DNA from: Bradyrhizobium sp. U87765 SZCCT0048
GTDB taxonomy: Bacteria; Pseudomonadota; Alphaproteobacteria; Rhizobiales; Xanthobacteraceae
Reading direction: 5' to 3'
Assembly: GCF_018131225.1 (NCBI RefSeq)
Contig: NZ_JAFCMM010000004.1
Coordinates: 496,001-560,000, forward strand
DNA length: 64,000 nt
The notes below the pieces were generated by a model. The model did not search any database and had not been told where the DNA came from. It worked only from the letters and a program-made list of their open reading frames with translations. This document shows, in pieces, positions 43,032 through 52,705 of this stretch. The translations under genes and the position numbers were made by a program. The stretch's first letter is position 1, and each line of letters starts with the position of its first letter.

Positions 43032-43332
43032 CGACAGTGCTCCGCTCGCCGGGGCTGCCCGGCCGATTGATCATGGCGCACGACAAAGGCCGTGCAGACG
43101 GCGCCGACGTATCACGACCGCGCCGCTGCCAGCAAGGCCGGCCGGCCGCCGCCGGCAGGCAACATCCCGGCAACCCTGTTCGGCGAAAGCACCTCGGATA
43201 TCAATGATTTGACGACATCCCCCTTGCGCCGGACGGAGGTCCGGGCAAATGCTGGAATGATTGCACATGCCTTGAACGCACGTGGACACGGGCCCCGCCC
43301 GGGATGCCAGAGCCGGAAACCAGACCGCCGCC
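43032..43332. promoter_or_regulatory. Divergent gap between adenosine kinase and murJ
   Basis: 301 bp. The region must carry promoters in both directions. I see no strong boxes, hairpins or repeats, and no supported gene. Confidence 0.35.
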
Positions 43333-44871
43333 ATGATTCGCCACGTCGTCACGGTCTCATCGGGAACGCTGACCTCGCGCCTGCTGGGCTTCGTGCGCGA
43401 TTCCCTGACCGCGGCGCTGCTCGGCGCCGGCCCGGTCGCCGATGCCTTCCTCGTCGCCTTCCAGTTCATCAATGTCACCCGCCGCCTGCTGGCCGAAGGT
43501 GCGCTCAACGCGGCGCTGGTGCCCGGCTATCTGCGCGCCCGCGACAGCGGCGGCCCGGTCGCCGCCGCAGCCTTCGCCGGCCGCGTCATGGGCACGATGA
43601 GCCTGATCCTGATCGTCATCGCCGTGATGCTCGGCCTGCTGATGCCGCAGGTGATGAGCTTTCTCGCGCCGGGCTTCGTCGCCGGCACGCTCGACAGCGC
43701 GGTCGCCGACGCGCGGCTGATGCTGCCGTATTTCGCGTTCGTCGGGCCGGTCACGGTGATGATGGGCGTGCTCAATGCCGAGCACCGCTTCCTGCTCAGC
43801 GCGTTCTCGCCGTTGTTGTTCAACATCACGCTGATCGGCGTAACGCTGCTGCTGATGTTGCGCGGCGCAAACATCGCCTTCGCCGCCACAGCAATGGCGG
43901 CGACCGTCGGCCTCGCCGGCCTGCTGCAGACGCTGGTGCTGATCCAGCGCCGCCGCGACCGCGAAGGCCTCGCCCATCCGGTCCGCGCGAGCTTCGACCC
44001 GGAGATGCGCGCCTTCCTGCGCAAGGCCGTGCCCGGCATGTTCGCCAATGCAGGACCCCAGTTCCTGATGGTCGCCGGCGCCATCCTGGCGTCGTCGTCG
44101 CCGGCCGCGGTGTCGTGGCTGTATTTCGCCAACCGCCTGATCGAGCTGCCGCTCGGCGTCGTCGGCGTCGCGATGGGCACGGTGCTGGTGCCGTCGCTGA
44201 CCCGCGCCGTGCATGACGGCGACCGTCCGGCGCTGGTGAAAACGGAATCGCGCGGCGTCGAGTTCGCGGTCGGCCTCGTGCTGCCGGCAACGCTGGGGCT
44301 GATCGTGCTGTCCGAGTTGATCGTGCGGGTGCTGTTCGAGCACGGCGCCTTCACCGCGGAGGATACCCGCGCCACCGCGCAGGCGCTGATGGTGCTGGCG
44401 CTGGGGCTGCCGGCGCATGTGCTGGTGAAGACCCTGTCGCCGGCGTTCTTCGCCCGCGACAACACCGCGATTCCGCTGTGGGCGACGCTGGCCGGCCTCG
44501 CTGCCGCGGTGATCGCCGGCCTGCTGCTCGGCCCGCGGTTCGGCGCCAACGGTGTCGCCGTCAGCATCGCGCTCGGCGCCTGGTGCTGTGCCGGCGTCCT
44601 GCTGTGGCGCGGCGCCGGCGCGTTCGGACTGTCGCTCGACGACGCGGCACGGCGGCGGCTGCCGCGGATCGTCGGCGCTGCCGTGATCATGGGCGCGGTG
44701 CTGTGGCTCGCCGAAGCGTTCGTGGCGCCGGTCACCGCAGAGGCGCATTTCACGGCCCAGCTCACCATTCTCGGCGGCCTCGTCGCGGTCGGGCTCGCGC
44801 TGTACGGCCTGCTGCTGGAGTTGCTGGGCATCGTCAGCTGGAGCCAGGCGATCGACGACTTGCGCGCCTGA
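43333..44871 (+). CDS. murJ: Lipid II flippase MurJ
   Basis: 512 residues from ATG 43333. About fourteen membrane segments; opening SSGTLTSRLLGFVRDSLTAA contains the first-helix arginines conserved in MurJ, and further family features are RRLLAEGALNAALVP, GPQFLMVAGAILASSS and FANRLIELPLGVVGVAMGTVL (ends shown). It flips the peptidoglycan precursor lipid II across the inner membrane. Gene order murJ-trpS-usp is usual for the proposed family. Confidence 0.93.
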   Translation: MIRHVVTVSSGTLTSRLLGFVRDSLTAALLGAGPVADAFLVAFQFINVTRRLLAEGALNAALVPGYLRARDSGGPVAAAAFAGRVMGTMSLILIVIAVMLGLLMPQVMSFLAPGFVAGTLDSAVADARLMLPYFAFVGPVTVMMGVLNAEHRFLLSAFSPLLFNITLIGVTLLLMLRGANIAFAATAMAATVGLAGLLQTLVLIQRRRDREGLAHPVRASFDPEMRAFLRKAVPGMFANAGPQFLMVAGAILASSSPAAVSWLYFANRLIELPLGVVGVAMGTVLVPSLTRAVHDGDRPALVKTESRGVEFAVGLVLPATLGLIVLSELIVRVLFEHGAFTAEDTRATAQALMVLALGLPAHVLVKTLSPAFFARDNTAIPLWATLAGLAAAVIAGLLLGPRFGANGVAVSIALGAWCCAGVLLWRGAGAFGLSLDDAARRRLPRIVGAAVIMGAVLWLAEAFVAPVTAEAHFTAQLTILGGLVAVGLALYGLLLELLGIVSWSQAIDDLRA

Positions 44872-44973
44872 GGCGCGCGTGGCAAGGGACGCCTCTAGCG
44901 CTGCCGGTTGCGGGGCACTCGGCGTGGGGCCAGCACCTTAGATCTCTTTCGAACGACGGCCAGGAACGAAGCA

Positions 44974-46014
44974 ATGACGACCAAACAACTGGTGTTCTCC
45001 GGCGTGCAGCCGACCGGCAACCTGCATCTCGGCAACTACCTCGGCGCCATCGTCAATTTCGTCAAGCTGCAGCAGACCCACGAGTGCATCTACTGCGTGG
45101 TGGACATGCATGCCATCACCGTGTGGCAGGACCCGGCCGAGCTGACCAAGGCGACGCGCGAGGTCGCCGCCGCCTTCATCGCCGCCGGCATCGACCCCAA
45201 GGCGCACATCATCTTCAACCAGAGCCAGGTGTCCGGCCATGCCGAGCTCGCCTGGGTGTTCAACTGCGTCGCCCGCCTCGGCTGGCTCAACCGCATGACC
45301 CAGTTCAAGGAGAAGGCCGGCAAGGACCGCGAGAACGCCTCGGTCGGTCTCTATGCCTACCCCAACCTGATGGCGGCGGACATTCTGGTCTACCGCGCCA
45401 CCCATGTGCCGGTGGGCGAGGACCAGAAGCAGCACCTCGAGCTGGCGCGCGACATCGCTCAGAAGTTCAACAACGACTTCGGCGACCAGATCCGCCAGCA
45501 GGGTTTTGCCGACGGCCTGTTCTTCCCACAGCCGGAGCCACTGATCACCGGGCCCGCGACGCGGGTGATGAGCCTGCGCGACGGCACCAAGAAGATGTCG
45601 AAGTCCGACCCGTCGGACTACTCGCGCATCAATCTCAGCGACGACGCCGACGCCATCGCCCAGAAGGTGCGCAAGGCCAAGACCGATCCGGAACCGCTGC
45701 CGACCGAGGAAAAGGGACTGGAGCACCGCCCCGAGGCCGACAACCTCGTCGGCATCTATGCGGCGCTGTCGGGCCGTCCCAAGCCCGACATCCTGCAGGA
45801 GTTCGGCGGCGGCCAGTTCTCCAGCTTCAAGTCGAACCTCGTCGATCTCGCTGTCGAGAAGCTCGGGCCGATCGGCGCCGAGATGAAGCGCCTGACCAGC
45901 GACACCAGCTACATCGACAGCATCCTGTCGGACGGCGCCGACCGCGCCCGCGTCATCGCCGACCAGACCATGAACACGGTCAAGGACATCGTCGGCTTCA
46001 TCCGCAAGAAGTAA
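44974..46014 (+). CDS. trpS: Tryptophanyl-tRNA synthetase
   Basis: 346 residues from ATG 44974. Class I synthetase signatures are HIGH-like TGNLHLGN (14-21) and KMSKS (207-211). The length is typical of bacterial TrpRS. It charges tRNA-Trp in the cytoplasm. A ribosome site GGAACGA lies upstream. It is 102 bp after murJ and 89 bp before the universal stress protein gene. Confidence 0.96.
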   Translation: MTTKQLVFSGVQPTGNLHLGNYLGAIVNFVKLQQTHECIYCVVDMHAITVWQDPAELTKATREVAAAFIAAGIDPKAHIIFNQSQVSGHAELAWVFNCVARLGWLNRMTQFKEKAGKDRENASVGLYAYPNLMAADILVYRATHVPVGEDQKQHLELARDIAQKFNNDFGDQIRQQGFADGLFFPQPEPLITGPATRVMSLRDGTKKMSKSDPSDYSRINLSDDADAIAQKVRKAKTDPEPLPTEEKGLEHRPEADNLVGIYAALSGRPKPDILQEFGGGQFSSFKSNLVDLAVEKLGPIGAEMKRLTSDTSYIDSILSDGADRARVIADQTMNTVKDIVGFIRKK

Positions 46015-46103
46015 GACCAACCGACGCAAGGGGCTTGCGTGCCGGCGCGGCGGACGCGAAGCTCGATGCGACCGGGACGATCCCGGCGAACATCGAGGCT
46101 TGC

Positions 46104-46598
46104 ATGACCACGCCGCGCCGCGCCTACGAAGCCGGCCACGCGCCGAAGTGCCTGGTGATCGTCGACGACACCGCCGAAGCCGACCGCGCGGTGCGCTACG
46201 CCAGCCGCTGGGCGCTGCGCAACAGCGGCGGCGTGGTGATGCTGCGGGTGATCGACACCGAGGATCACAACCAGCAATGGCTCGGCGTCGCCGACATCAT
46301 GCGCGCCGAAGCCCATGAGACCGCCAACGCAGCGCTCGACGCCGCGGCAGCGCGGGCGGCCGACGTCGCCGGCATCACCCCGGCGCGGGTGATCCGCGAG
46401 GGCAGCGCCGGGGCGCAGATCCTCGACGTCATCGCGACCGACCCCGACATTGTGCTGCTGGTGCTCGCCGCCGCCACCGGTGTCGAGGGCCCCGGGCCGA
46501 TCATCACCGCGGTCACGGCGCTGGCCGGCACATTTCCGATCCCGGTGACGCTGGTTCCGGGGAACCTCGACGCCGCCGACATTGCCGCCCTGACCTGA
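46104..46598 (+). CDS. Universal stress protein (UspA family)
   Basis: 164 residues from ATG 46104 (GAGG upstream). One Usp domain: KCLVIVDDTAEADRAVRYAS, GGVVMLRVID, and the C-terminal part TGVEGPGPIITAVTALAG. The ATP-binding G-2x-G-9x-G(S/T) motif of the ATP-binding subgroup is not cleanly present. The role is general stress adaptation; partner unknown. Position between trpS and nfuA is conserved in related genomes as I know them. Confidence 0.85.
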   Translation: MTTPRRAYEAGHAPKCLVIVDDTAEADRAVRYASRWALRNSGGVVMLRVIDTEDHNQQWLGVADIMRAEAHETANAALDAAAARAADVAGITPARVIREGSAGAQILDVIATDPDIVLLVLAAATGVEGPGPIITAVTALAGTFPIPVTLVPGNLDAADIAALT

Positions 46599-46811
46599 CC
46601 GCGGCGCCACAAAGACGTCACCAACCCCTTGATCGAGCTGCCAAAGAGGCTATGTCTGCGGCATGGGCGCTGCCGCGCCGCAGCCATGCCGGCCACCGCG
46701 TTTCCGGGCGCCGCGTTCGGCGCTAAGGTGCGGGAGGCCTCGACGGCCTCCATTCCCGCCTCAACCCTTGGGCCGCGCCGGCCTTGAACCGGCGATGTGC
46801 CGGAGACAGCG

Positions 46812-47369
46812 ATGTTCATTCAGACCGAAGCGACCCCCAATCCCGCGACCCTCAAGTTCCTGCCCGGCCGCAACGTGCTCGGCGACGGCACCATGGAATT
46901 CCGCGACCGCAGCGAAGCCGGCCGCTCGCCGCTCGCCGAACGGCTGTTCGCCGTGCCCGGCGTCACCGGCGTGTTCTACGGCGCCGACTTCGTTACCGTG
47001 ACCAAGGATGACAGCGACTGGCAGCACCTCAAGCCGGCCGTGCTCGGCGCCATCATGGAACACTATATGTCGGGCGAGCCGCTGCTCGGCGACGGCGCGC
47101 ATCAGGCGGACGCGGACGAGTTCTTCAATGAGGCCGACGCCGAGACCGTCGACATCATCAAGGAGCTGATCGAGACGCGCGTGCGCCCGGCCGTCGCCAA
47201 TGATGGCGGCGACATCACTTTCCGCGGCTTCAAGGACGGCATCGTCTATCTCGACATGAAGGGCTCGTGCGCCGGCTGCCCGTCGTCGACCGCCACGCTG
47301 CAGCATGGCATCCAGAACCTGCTGCGGCACTTCGTGCCGGATGTCGTCGAGGTCCGCCCGATGGCGTAA
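46812..47369 (+). CDS. nfuA: NfuA-type iron-sulfur cluster carrier (NifU family)
   Basis: 185 residues from ATG 46812. N-terminal Nfu_N domain (MFIQTEATPNPATLKFLPG) and C-terminal NifU-like domain (about 110-185) with the cluster-binding CAGC at 153-156. It binds a 4Fe-4S cluster as a dimer and delivers it to target proteins. A hairpin terminator follows at 47399-47424. Confidence 0.92.
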   Translation: MFIQTEATPNPATLKFLPGRNVLGDGTMEFRDRSEAGRSPLAERLFAVPGVTGVFYGADFVTVTKDDSDWQHLKPAVLGAIMEHYMSGEPLLGDGAHQADADEFFNEADAETVDIIKELIETRVRPAVANDGGDITFRGFKDGIVYLDMKGSCAGCPSSTATLQHGIQNLLRHFVPDVVEVRPMA

Positions 47370-47398
47370 GCCATCCCGCGACATCTGCGATTTTGCCA

Positions 47399-47424
47399 GG
47401 GGCAGGCGTGGAAACGCTTGCCCC
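47399..47424 (+). terminator. Probable terminator after nfuA
   Basis: GGGGCAGGCGT-GGAA-ACGCTTGCCCC, an 11-bp stem with one G-T pair, followed by the weak T-rich run TTCATCGTTT. It sits 30 bp after the nfuA stop and before tsaB, so tsaB may have its own promoter or rely on read-through. Confidence 0.6.
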
Positions 47425-47480
47425 TTCATCGTTTGCCGGGCAGTTTGCCGCCGAATGCATCCGCCTTGCCGCCAGAGACC

Positions 47481-48161
47481 ATGCTGATCCTCGCCATCGA
47501 TACCGCGCTCGACGCTTGTGCCGCCGCCGTGCTCGACACCGACGCCAACGCGCTGCGCGCGCAGGAATCGCAGGCGATGAAGCGCGGCCACGCCGAGGCG
47601 CTGCTGCCGCTGCTCGACCGCGTGATGCACGCCGCCGGCGTGCCGTTTGCCGACCTCGACCGCATCGCGGTGACCACGGGCCCCGGCAGCTTCACTGGCC
47701 TGCGCGTCGGCCTGTCGGCGGCGCGCGGCATTGCACTTGCGGCCAGCAAGCCGGTCGTCGGCGTCACCACGCTGTCGGCGTTCGCCGCCGCGCCGGTGAG
47801 CGAGAATGGCGAGGCGCCGGTGATCTCGGTGATCGACGCGCGTCACGACCAGGTCTATCTGCAGGTGGTCAGCGGCAGCGGCGGCACCCTGGTGCGCCCG
47901 CGCCTCGCGACGATCGCCGACGCCCTGGAGACCGCGCAGTTCGGCGCGCCGCGCCTCGTCGGCAACGCGGCGCAGCTGGTGGCCGACCGCTGGCCCGGCG
48001 ACGCGCCGCCGCCGGTGGAGGTGATGGCGCGCCCCGCTCCCGACATCGCCTGGGTCGCCTGGCTCGGCGCCGCGGTCAGTCCCGACGCGGCCCCCGCCCG
48101 GCCCTACTATCTGCGGGCGCCCGACGCCAAGCCGCAGGCCGCCGCGCTGCCGACCCTGTAG
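47481..48161 (+). CDS. tsaB: tRNA t6A biosynthesis protein TsaB
   Basis: 226 residues from ATG 47481. ASKHA-fold protease-like family: LAIDTALDACAAAV, HAEALLPLLDRVM and TTGPGSFTGLRVGLSAARG, the latter being the TsaB signature. It works with TsaC, TsaD and TsaE in making N6-threonylcarbamoyladenosine in ANN-reading tRNAs. It is followed by rimI, a common pairing. Confidence 0.93.
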   Translation: MLILAIDTALDACAAAVLDTDANALRAQESQAMKRGHAEALLPLLDRVMHAAGVPFADLDRIAVTTGPGSFTGLRVGLSAARGIALAASKPVVGVTTLSAFAAAPVSENGEAPVISVIDARHDQVYLQVVSGSGGTLVRPRLATIADALETAQFGAPRLVGNAAQLVADRWPGDAPPPVEVMARPAPDIAWVAWLGAAVSPDAAPARPYYLRAPDAKPQAAALPTL

Positions 48162-48239
48162 CGCCACGCCGGCCGGTTCCCTTGCCTCCCGGCATCGTAT
48201 AAGCCTGCATCATCGTTCTGCCCGATCCGATACCGCACC

Positions 48240-48725
48240 ATGCGCCGTCTTCTCGCGAACCTGTTCGGCTCGATCCCGCCCGTCGTGGAGACGGCGCAGC
48301 TCGGCGACGTACATCAGCTTGCACAGCTGCACGGCGCCTCATTTCACCGCGGCTGGGGCGCCGGTGAATTCGAGCAGATGATCCTCGATCGCAACACGCT
48401 GACCCACCGGCTGCGGCAAGGGCGGCAGATCATCGGCTTCTCGGTGTCGCGCATCGCGCTGGATGAGGCGGAGATCCTGTCGATCGCGATCACCGCCGCG
48501 CGGCGTGGCAAGGGCCTGTCGCGCGCGCTGCTGCAGACCCATCTCGGCCATCTCGCCGGCCGCGGCGTGCACAAGGTGTTCCTCGAGGTCGAGGAGAACA
48601 ACCAGCCGGCGCGCCGCCTCTATGAACGCATGGGCTTTCGCACCGTGGGCCGGCGCGAGCGCTATTACCGCGATGCCAGCGGCCAACAATTGAACGCGCT
48701 GGTGATGCAGCGCGACTTGTCGTAA
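48240..48725 (+). CDS. rimI: Ribosomal-protein-alanine N-acetyltransferase RimI
   Basis: 161 residues. GNAT domain with EILSIAITAARRGKGLSRALL (acetyl-CoA loop R-x-x-G-x-G-like RRGKGL) and VFLEVEENNQPARRLYERMGF, which is typical of RimI. It acetylates the N-terminal alanine of ribosomal protein S18 in the model system. It lies 78 bp after tsaB. Confidence 0.88.
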   Translation: MRRLLANLFGSIPPVVETAQLGDVHQLAQLHGASFHRGWGAGEFEQMILDRNTLTHRLRQGRQIIGFSVSRIALDEAEILSIAITAARRGKGLSRALLQTHLGHLAGRGVHKVFLEVEENNQPARRLYERMGFRTVGRRERYYRDASGQQLNALVMQRDLS

Positions 48726-48839
48726 CCCGCGCCCGGTGGCAAAACAGGCCGACGACAAGAGCCCGGCCGCACACCGGGCTGGTATCCGCCTGCCCATGCC
48801 GGCCGGATGTCGCACACCAAAACGATCTGGAACGACTTC

Positions 48840-49292
48840 ATGACGATCCTCAAGCCGGTAGCCGCTGCTCCGACCGACATCGAAAAGCGTTGCGCCGCGA
48901 CAGGCATGCGCATGACCGAGCAGCGCCGCGTGATCGCGCGCGTGCTGGCGGAGGCGGAGGATCATCCGGACGTCGAGGAACTGTACCGCCGCTGCGTCGC
49001 CGTCGACGACAAGATCTCGATCTCCACCGTCTATCGCACCGTGAAGCTGTTCGAGGATGCCGGCATCATCGAGCGCCACGACTTTCGCGAGGGGCGCGCG
49101 CGCTATGAGCCGGTGCCCGACAGCCACCACGACCACCTGATCAATCTGCGCGACGGCAAGGTGATCGAATTCACCTCCGACGAAATCGAGAAGCTGCAGG
49201 CCGAGATCGCCCGCAAGCTCGGCTACCGCCTGGTCGATCACCGCCTCGAGCTGTATTGCGTTCCGCTCGACGACACCGATCCGACCTCCTGA
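48840..49292 (+). CDS. fur: Fur-family metal-dependent regulator
   Basis: 150 residues from ATG 48840 (GGAA seven bases upstream); an in-frame ATG at 48807 is an alternative with a poorer site. Winged helix with ISISTVYRTVKLFEDAGII as recognition region. Metal-site residues are in HDFREGRARYE and HHDHLINLRDGKVIEF. The C-terminal structural CxxC zinc pairs of E. coli Fur are absent. In Rhizobiales this orthologue can respond to manganese (Mur) rather than iron, so the metal is open. Confidence 0.9.
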   Translation: MTILKPVAAAPTDIEKRCAATGMRMTEQRRVIARVLAEAEDHPDVEELYRRCVAVDDKISISTVYRTVKLFEDAGIIERHDFREGRARYEPVPDSHHDHLINLRDGKVIEFTSDEIEKLQAEIARKLGYRLVDHRLELYCVPLDDTDPTS

Positions 49293-49661
49293 GCGCGGTC
49301 GGAACGCATTCCTTGTTCGTGGTGTCCTGTCTCCTCATGATCAGCAGCACGGGAAAGCCGCGCGTCTCGAACCATGAGGCCAATGAGCCGCACCATCCGG
49401 GCCTCATCCTGCGAGACGCCCGCGATGCGGGCTCCCCGGGATGAGGGTATAGCCCCGCCGGCCCCCAAAACCTGCCCGAATTGGCCCGAATCGGGCCGGA
49501 TCGGCCGCAACGGCGGCCGAATAGTCTCCGAAGCTGGATTTCGCCGCCTTTTGGCGATATCCCAGCGCGGTCCCGCCGGGACGCGCCGGCGAGAGCGTTC
49601 GCCCGGTCTGCCGGCGTGAGGCGACCCGACCGGGATCGCGAACAAGAAATCACTGGAAACG
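49293..49661. other. Gap between fur and miaB, mostly repeat
   Basis: 369 bp. The first half holds the repeat at 49363-49446. The second half is a run of short GCCCGAAT/GGCCGAAT-like words (about 49473-49530) without clear function. The miaB promoter must lie here but is not readable. Confidence 0.45.
49363..49446. repeat. Copy of the intergenic inverted-repeat element
   Basis: Begins near CGCGTCTCGAACCATGAGG, continues through CCGGGCCTCATCCTGCGAGA and ends GGGATGAGGG. Words and order match the element at 37060-37164 (rearranged), including CTCGAACCATGAGG and CCTCATCC. Same family of short non-coding repeats. Confidence 0.7.
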
Positions 49662-51068
49662 ATGTCCGCGCCGCGCAAGCTGCATATCAAGTCATACGGC
49701 TGTCAGATGAATGTCTACGATGCGCAACGCATGGTGGACACGCTCGCGCCTGAAGGTTTTGTCGAGACGGCCGATGCGGCCGATGCGGATCTCGTCATCC
49801 TCAATACCTGCCACATCCGCGAGAAGGCCTCCGAGAAAGTGTATTCGGAGCTCGGCCGCCTGCGCGAGGCCAAGGACGAGGCCGCGCGGCACGGCCGCAA
49901 GGTGACGATCGCCGTGGCCGGCTGTGTCGCACAGGCCGAGGGCGCGGAAATCATCCGCCGCGCGCCGGTCGTCGACGTCGTGGTCGGCCCGCAGAGCTAT
50001 CACCACCTGCCGCAACTGCTGGCGCGCGCGCGCCAGGAGGGCCGCGCCCTCGAAACCGAATTTCCCGAAGACGACAAGTTCAACTTCCTGCCCGCGCCGA
50101 AGCCGGCAGCGATCCGCGCCCGCGGCGTGTCGTCGTTCGTCACCGTGCAGGAAGGCTGCGACAAGTTCTGCACGTTCTGCGTCGTGCCGTACACACGCGG
50201 CGCCGAGACCTCGCGGCCGGTGGCGCGCATCATCGACGATGTGATGCGCCTCGCCGACAACGGCGTGCGCGAGATCACGCTGATCGGCCAGAACGTCAAC
50301 GCTTTCCACGGCGAAGGCCCGGACGGTACGTCATGGCCGCTCGGCCGCCTGCTGCGCCGCCTGGCGCAGATTCCGGGCATCGCTCGCCTGCGCTATTCCA
50401 CCAGCCATCCGCGCGACGTCGCCGACGACCTGATCGACGCGCATCGCGACCTGCCGGCGCTGATGCCGTTCGTGCACCTGCCGGTGCAGTCGGGATCGGA
50501 CCGCATTCTCGCCGCCATGAACCGCAAGCATACCGCCGATGATTATCGGCGTGTCATCGACCGGTTCCGTACCGTGCGGGAAGACATTGCTTTTTCTTCT
50601 GATTTCATCGTCGGCTTTCCCGGCGAGACGGAGGAAGATTTTCGCGCCACCCTCGCGCTGGTCGCGCAAATCGGCTACGCTGGCTCCTATTCGTTCAAGT
50701 ATTCGCCGCGGCCGGGAACGCCTGCGGCGGACATGCAGGAGATGGTTGCGACCGCAGTGATGGACGAGCGTTTGGCGCGGCTCCAGGAACTGATCGACAG
50801 TCAGCAATCGGCCTTCAACAAGGCCGCTGTGGGCAGGACCGTCGATGTGCTGTTCGAACGCACCGCGCGCAACGACGGCCAGATCGTCGGCCGCACGGCC
50901 TATCTGCAACCGGCCCATGTGATGGCCTCGCCCGACATCATCGGCCAGATCCTGCCCGTGCACATCGAAAGCCTGGAGCGCTACAGCCTGCTCGGCACGC
51001 TCACGGCCCCACCCGCGACCGCCGCACGCCCCGCCACGACGACAGTCCCAGCGACAACCGGAGCCTGA
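49662..51068 (+). CDS. miaB: tRNA-2-methylthio-N6-isopentenyladenosine synthase MiaB
   Basis: 468 residues. N-terminal MTTase domain with Cys14 (SYGCQMN), the Cys in NTCHIREKA and the one in AVAGCVAQAEG, binding the auxiliary 4Fe-4S cluster. The radical SAM site is C166-x3-C170-x2-C173 (GCDKFCTFC). A TRAM domain lies near 385-450. It methylthiolates i6A37 in tRNA. The C-terminal Ala/Thr-rich tail is not conserved. Confidence 0.96.
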   Translation: MSAPRKLHIKSYGCQMNVYDAQRMVDTLAPEGFVETADAADADLVILNTCHIREKASEKVYSELGRLREAKDEAARHGRKVTIAVAGCVAQAEGAEIIRRAPVVDVVVGPQSYHHLPQLLARARQEGRALETEFPEDDKFNFLPAPKPAAIRARGVSSFVTVQEGCDKFCTFCVVPYTRGAETSRPVARIIDDVMRLADNGVREITLIGQNVNAFHGEGPDGTSWPLGRLLRRLAQIPGIARLRYSTSHPRDVADDLIDAHRDLPALMPFVHLPVQSGSDRILAAMNRKHTADDYRRVIDRFRTVREDIAFSSDFIVGFPGETEEDFRATLALVAQIGYAGSYSFKYSPRPGTPAADMQEMVATAVMDERLARLQELIDSQQSAFNKAAVGRTVDVLFERTARNDGQIVGRTAYLQPAHVMASPDIIGQILPVHIESLERYSLLGTLTAPPATAARPATTTVPATTGA

Positions 51069-51072
51069 GCCC

Positions 51073-52164
51073 TTGCCAAAGAGCGCCTCGGATTCACCCT
51101 CCCTCGCCCCTGGCCGCAAGCTCGACCGCGACATTCGGACAACGCCCATCACTCCGACCACCCAAAGCGCCGAAGAGACCCAGGTCGTCGTCGCCTTCGA
51201 CGATAACCGCGCGGCGTCGGCGCTCGTCGGCCCCTACGGCCAGAACCTCGCGCTGCTCGAACGCCGCCTCGGCGTCGTCGTCGATTCGCGCGGCAACCAC
51301 ATCACCATCGCCGGCACGCGCGACGCCTGCGACGCGGCGCGGCGGGTGCTGGAGACCTTGTATGAGCAGGCGGTGCGCGGCCACGAACTGGTCCAGGGCG
51401 ACGTCGAAGGCGCGATCCGCGCCGTGATCGCGCAGGGCTCGCTGTTCGACTTCGACCCCAAGATCGCCAAGACGGCGTTTGAGGAGATCAACCTGCGCAA
51501 GCGCCCGGTGCGCGCTCGCACCGCCGCGCAGGACGCCTATATCCGCGCGCTCAAGCGCAACGAAATGGTGTTCGGCATCGGCCCCGCCGGTACCGGCAAG
51601 ACCTGGCTCGCGGTGGCCCACGCCGCGCAGCTGTTCGAACGCAAGGAAGTCGACCGTATCATCCTGTCGCGACCGGCGGTCGAGGCCGGCGAACGGCTCG
51701 GCTTCCTGCCCGGCGACATGCGCGAGAAGGTCGACCCTTATTTGCGCCCGATCTACGACGCGCTGTACGACCTGATGGATGCGCGAGTCGTCGAACGCGC
51801 GCTGCAGAGCGGGGAGATCGAGATCGCGCCGCTCGCGTTCATGCGCGGCCGCACGCTGACCAACGCCGCCATCATTCTCGACGAGGCGCAGAACACCACG
51901 TCGATGCAGATGAAGATGTTCCTGACGCGTCTTGGCGAGAACAGCCGCATGATCATCACCGGCGACCCCAGCCAGGTCGACCTGCCGAATGGCCAGCCCT
52001 CCGGCCTGGCCGAAGCGGCGCGGCTGCTCGATGGCGTCGAGGGCATCGCCCAGGTTCGCTTCAGCGCCGAAGACGTGATCCGTCATGAACTGGTGGCGCG
52101 CATCGTCGCGGCCTATGAAGGATCGTCCAAGGATTCGTCCAGGGCGGCGGCGCCGAAGCCCTGA
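51073..52164 (+). CDS. phoH: PhoH-like ATPase
   Basis: 363 residues. TTG at 51073 starts only 4 bp after the miaB stop. A KH-like region (about 40-110) precedes the PhoH domain with Walker A GPAGTGKT (170-177) and Walker B LDEAQ (Asp270, Glu271). PhoH proteins couple with YbeY, here the next gene, in RNA/ribosome maturation; nucleotide hydrolysis is known, the precise job is not. Operon with miaB and ybeY. Confidence 0.92.
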   Translation: MPKSASDSPSLAPGRKLDRDIRTTPITPTTQSAEETQVVVAFDDNRAASALVGPYGQNLALLERRLGVVVDSRGNHITIAGTRDACDAARRVLETLYEQAVRGHELVQGDVEGAIRAVIAQGSLFDFDPKIAKTAFEEINLRKRPVRARTAAQDAYIRALKRNEMVFGIGPAGTGKTWLAVAHAAQLFERKEVDRIILSRPAVEAGERLGFLPGDMREKVDPYLRPIYDALYDLMDARVVERALQSGEIEIAPLAFMRGRTLTNAAIILDEAQNTTSMQMKMFLTRLGENSRMIITGDPSQVDLPNGQPSGLAEAARLLDGVEGIAQVRFSAEDVIRHELVARIVAAYEGSSKDSSRAAAPKP

Positions 52165-52192
52165 GGCCACGCCCGCAGCCCAATCGACAGCC

Positions 52193-52705
52193 ATGTCCCG
52201 CCCCGTTGCACCCGTCACCGAAATCATCGTCAGCGCCGACTGCTGGCAGGATGCCCACACCCAATATGAAGCCATCATCACCCGCGCCATCGCCGCGGCG
52301 GCGGAGGCGGCCGATGCCGACACCGCCGGCGCCGAGATCGCCGTGATGCTGACCGACGACGCCGGCATTCGCACGCTCAACCGCGACTTTCGCGGCTTCG
52401 ACAAGCCGACCAACGTGCTGTCGTTTCCGGCGCCGCCGGTGCCCGGCCACGACGGCGAGGGCGCGCCCGCCTCGCTCGGCGACATCGCCATCGCCTACGA
52501 GACGACACGGCGCGAGGCCGACACCGAGCACAAAGCGTTCGAGCACCATCTCAGCCACCTCGCGGTGCACGGCTTCCTGCACCTGATCGGCTACGATCAC
52601 GAGACCGACGCTGACGCCGAGGAGATGGAAGGCCTCGAGCGCACAATTCTGGCGCGGCTCGGCATCGCCGACCCCTACGCCTCCCAGGACGAGGTCAAGC
52701 CGTGA
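52193..52705 (+). CDS. ybeY: Endoribonuclease YbeY
   Basis: 170 residues from ATG 52193. FRGFDKPTNVLSFP and the zinc motif HGFLHLIGYDHE (H-x3-H-x5-H) are diagnostic. YbeY is a metal-dependent RNase for 16S rRNA 3-prime maturation and ribosome quality control. Stop overlaps the start of corC (GTGA). Confidence 0.95.
   Translation: MSRPVAPVTEIIVSADCWQDAHTQYEAIITRAIAAAAEAADADTAGAEIAVMLTDDAGIRTLNRDFRGFDKPTNVLSFPAPPVPGHDGEGAPASLGDIAIAYETTRREADTEHKAFEHHLSHLAVHGFLHLIGYDHETDADAEEMEGLERTILARLGIADPYASQDEVKP

Noticed and set aside
46599..46811. Possible tRNA before nfuA because of a CTTGAACCGGCG word
   Set aside because: No acceptor stem, D arm or anticodon arm can be folded around it.
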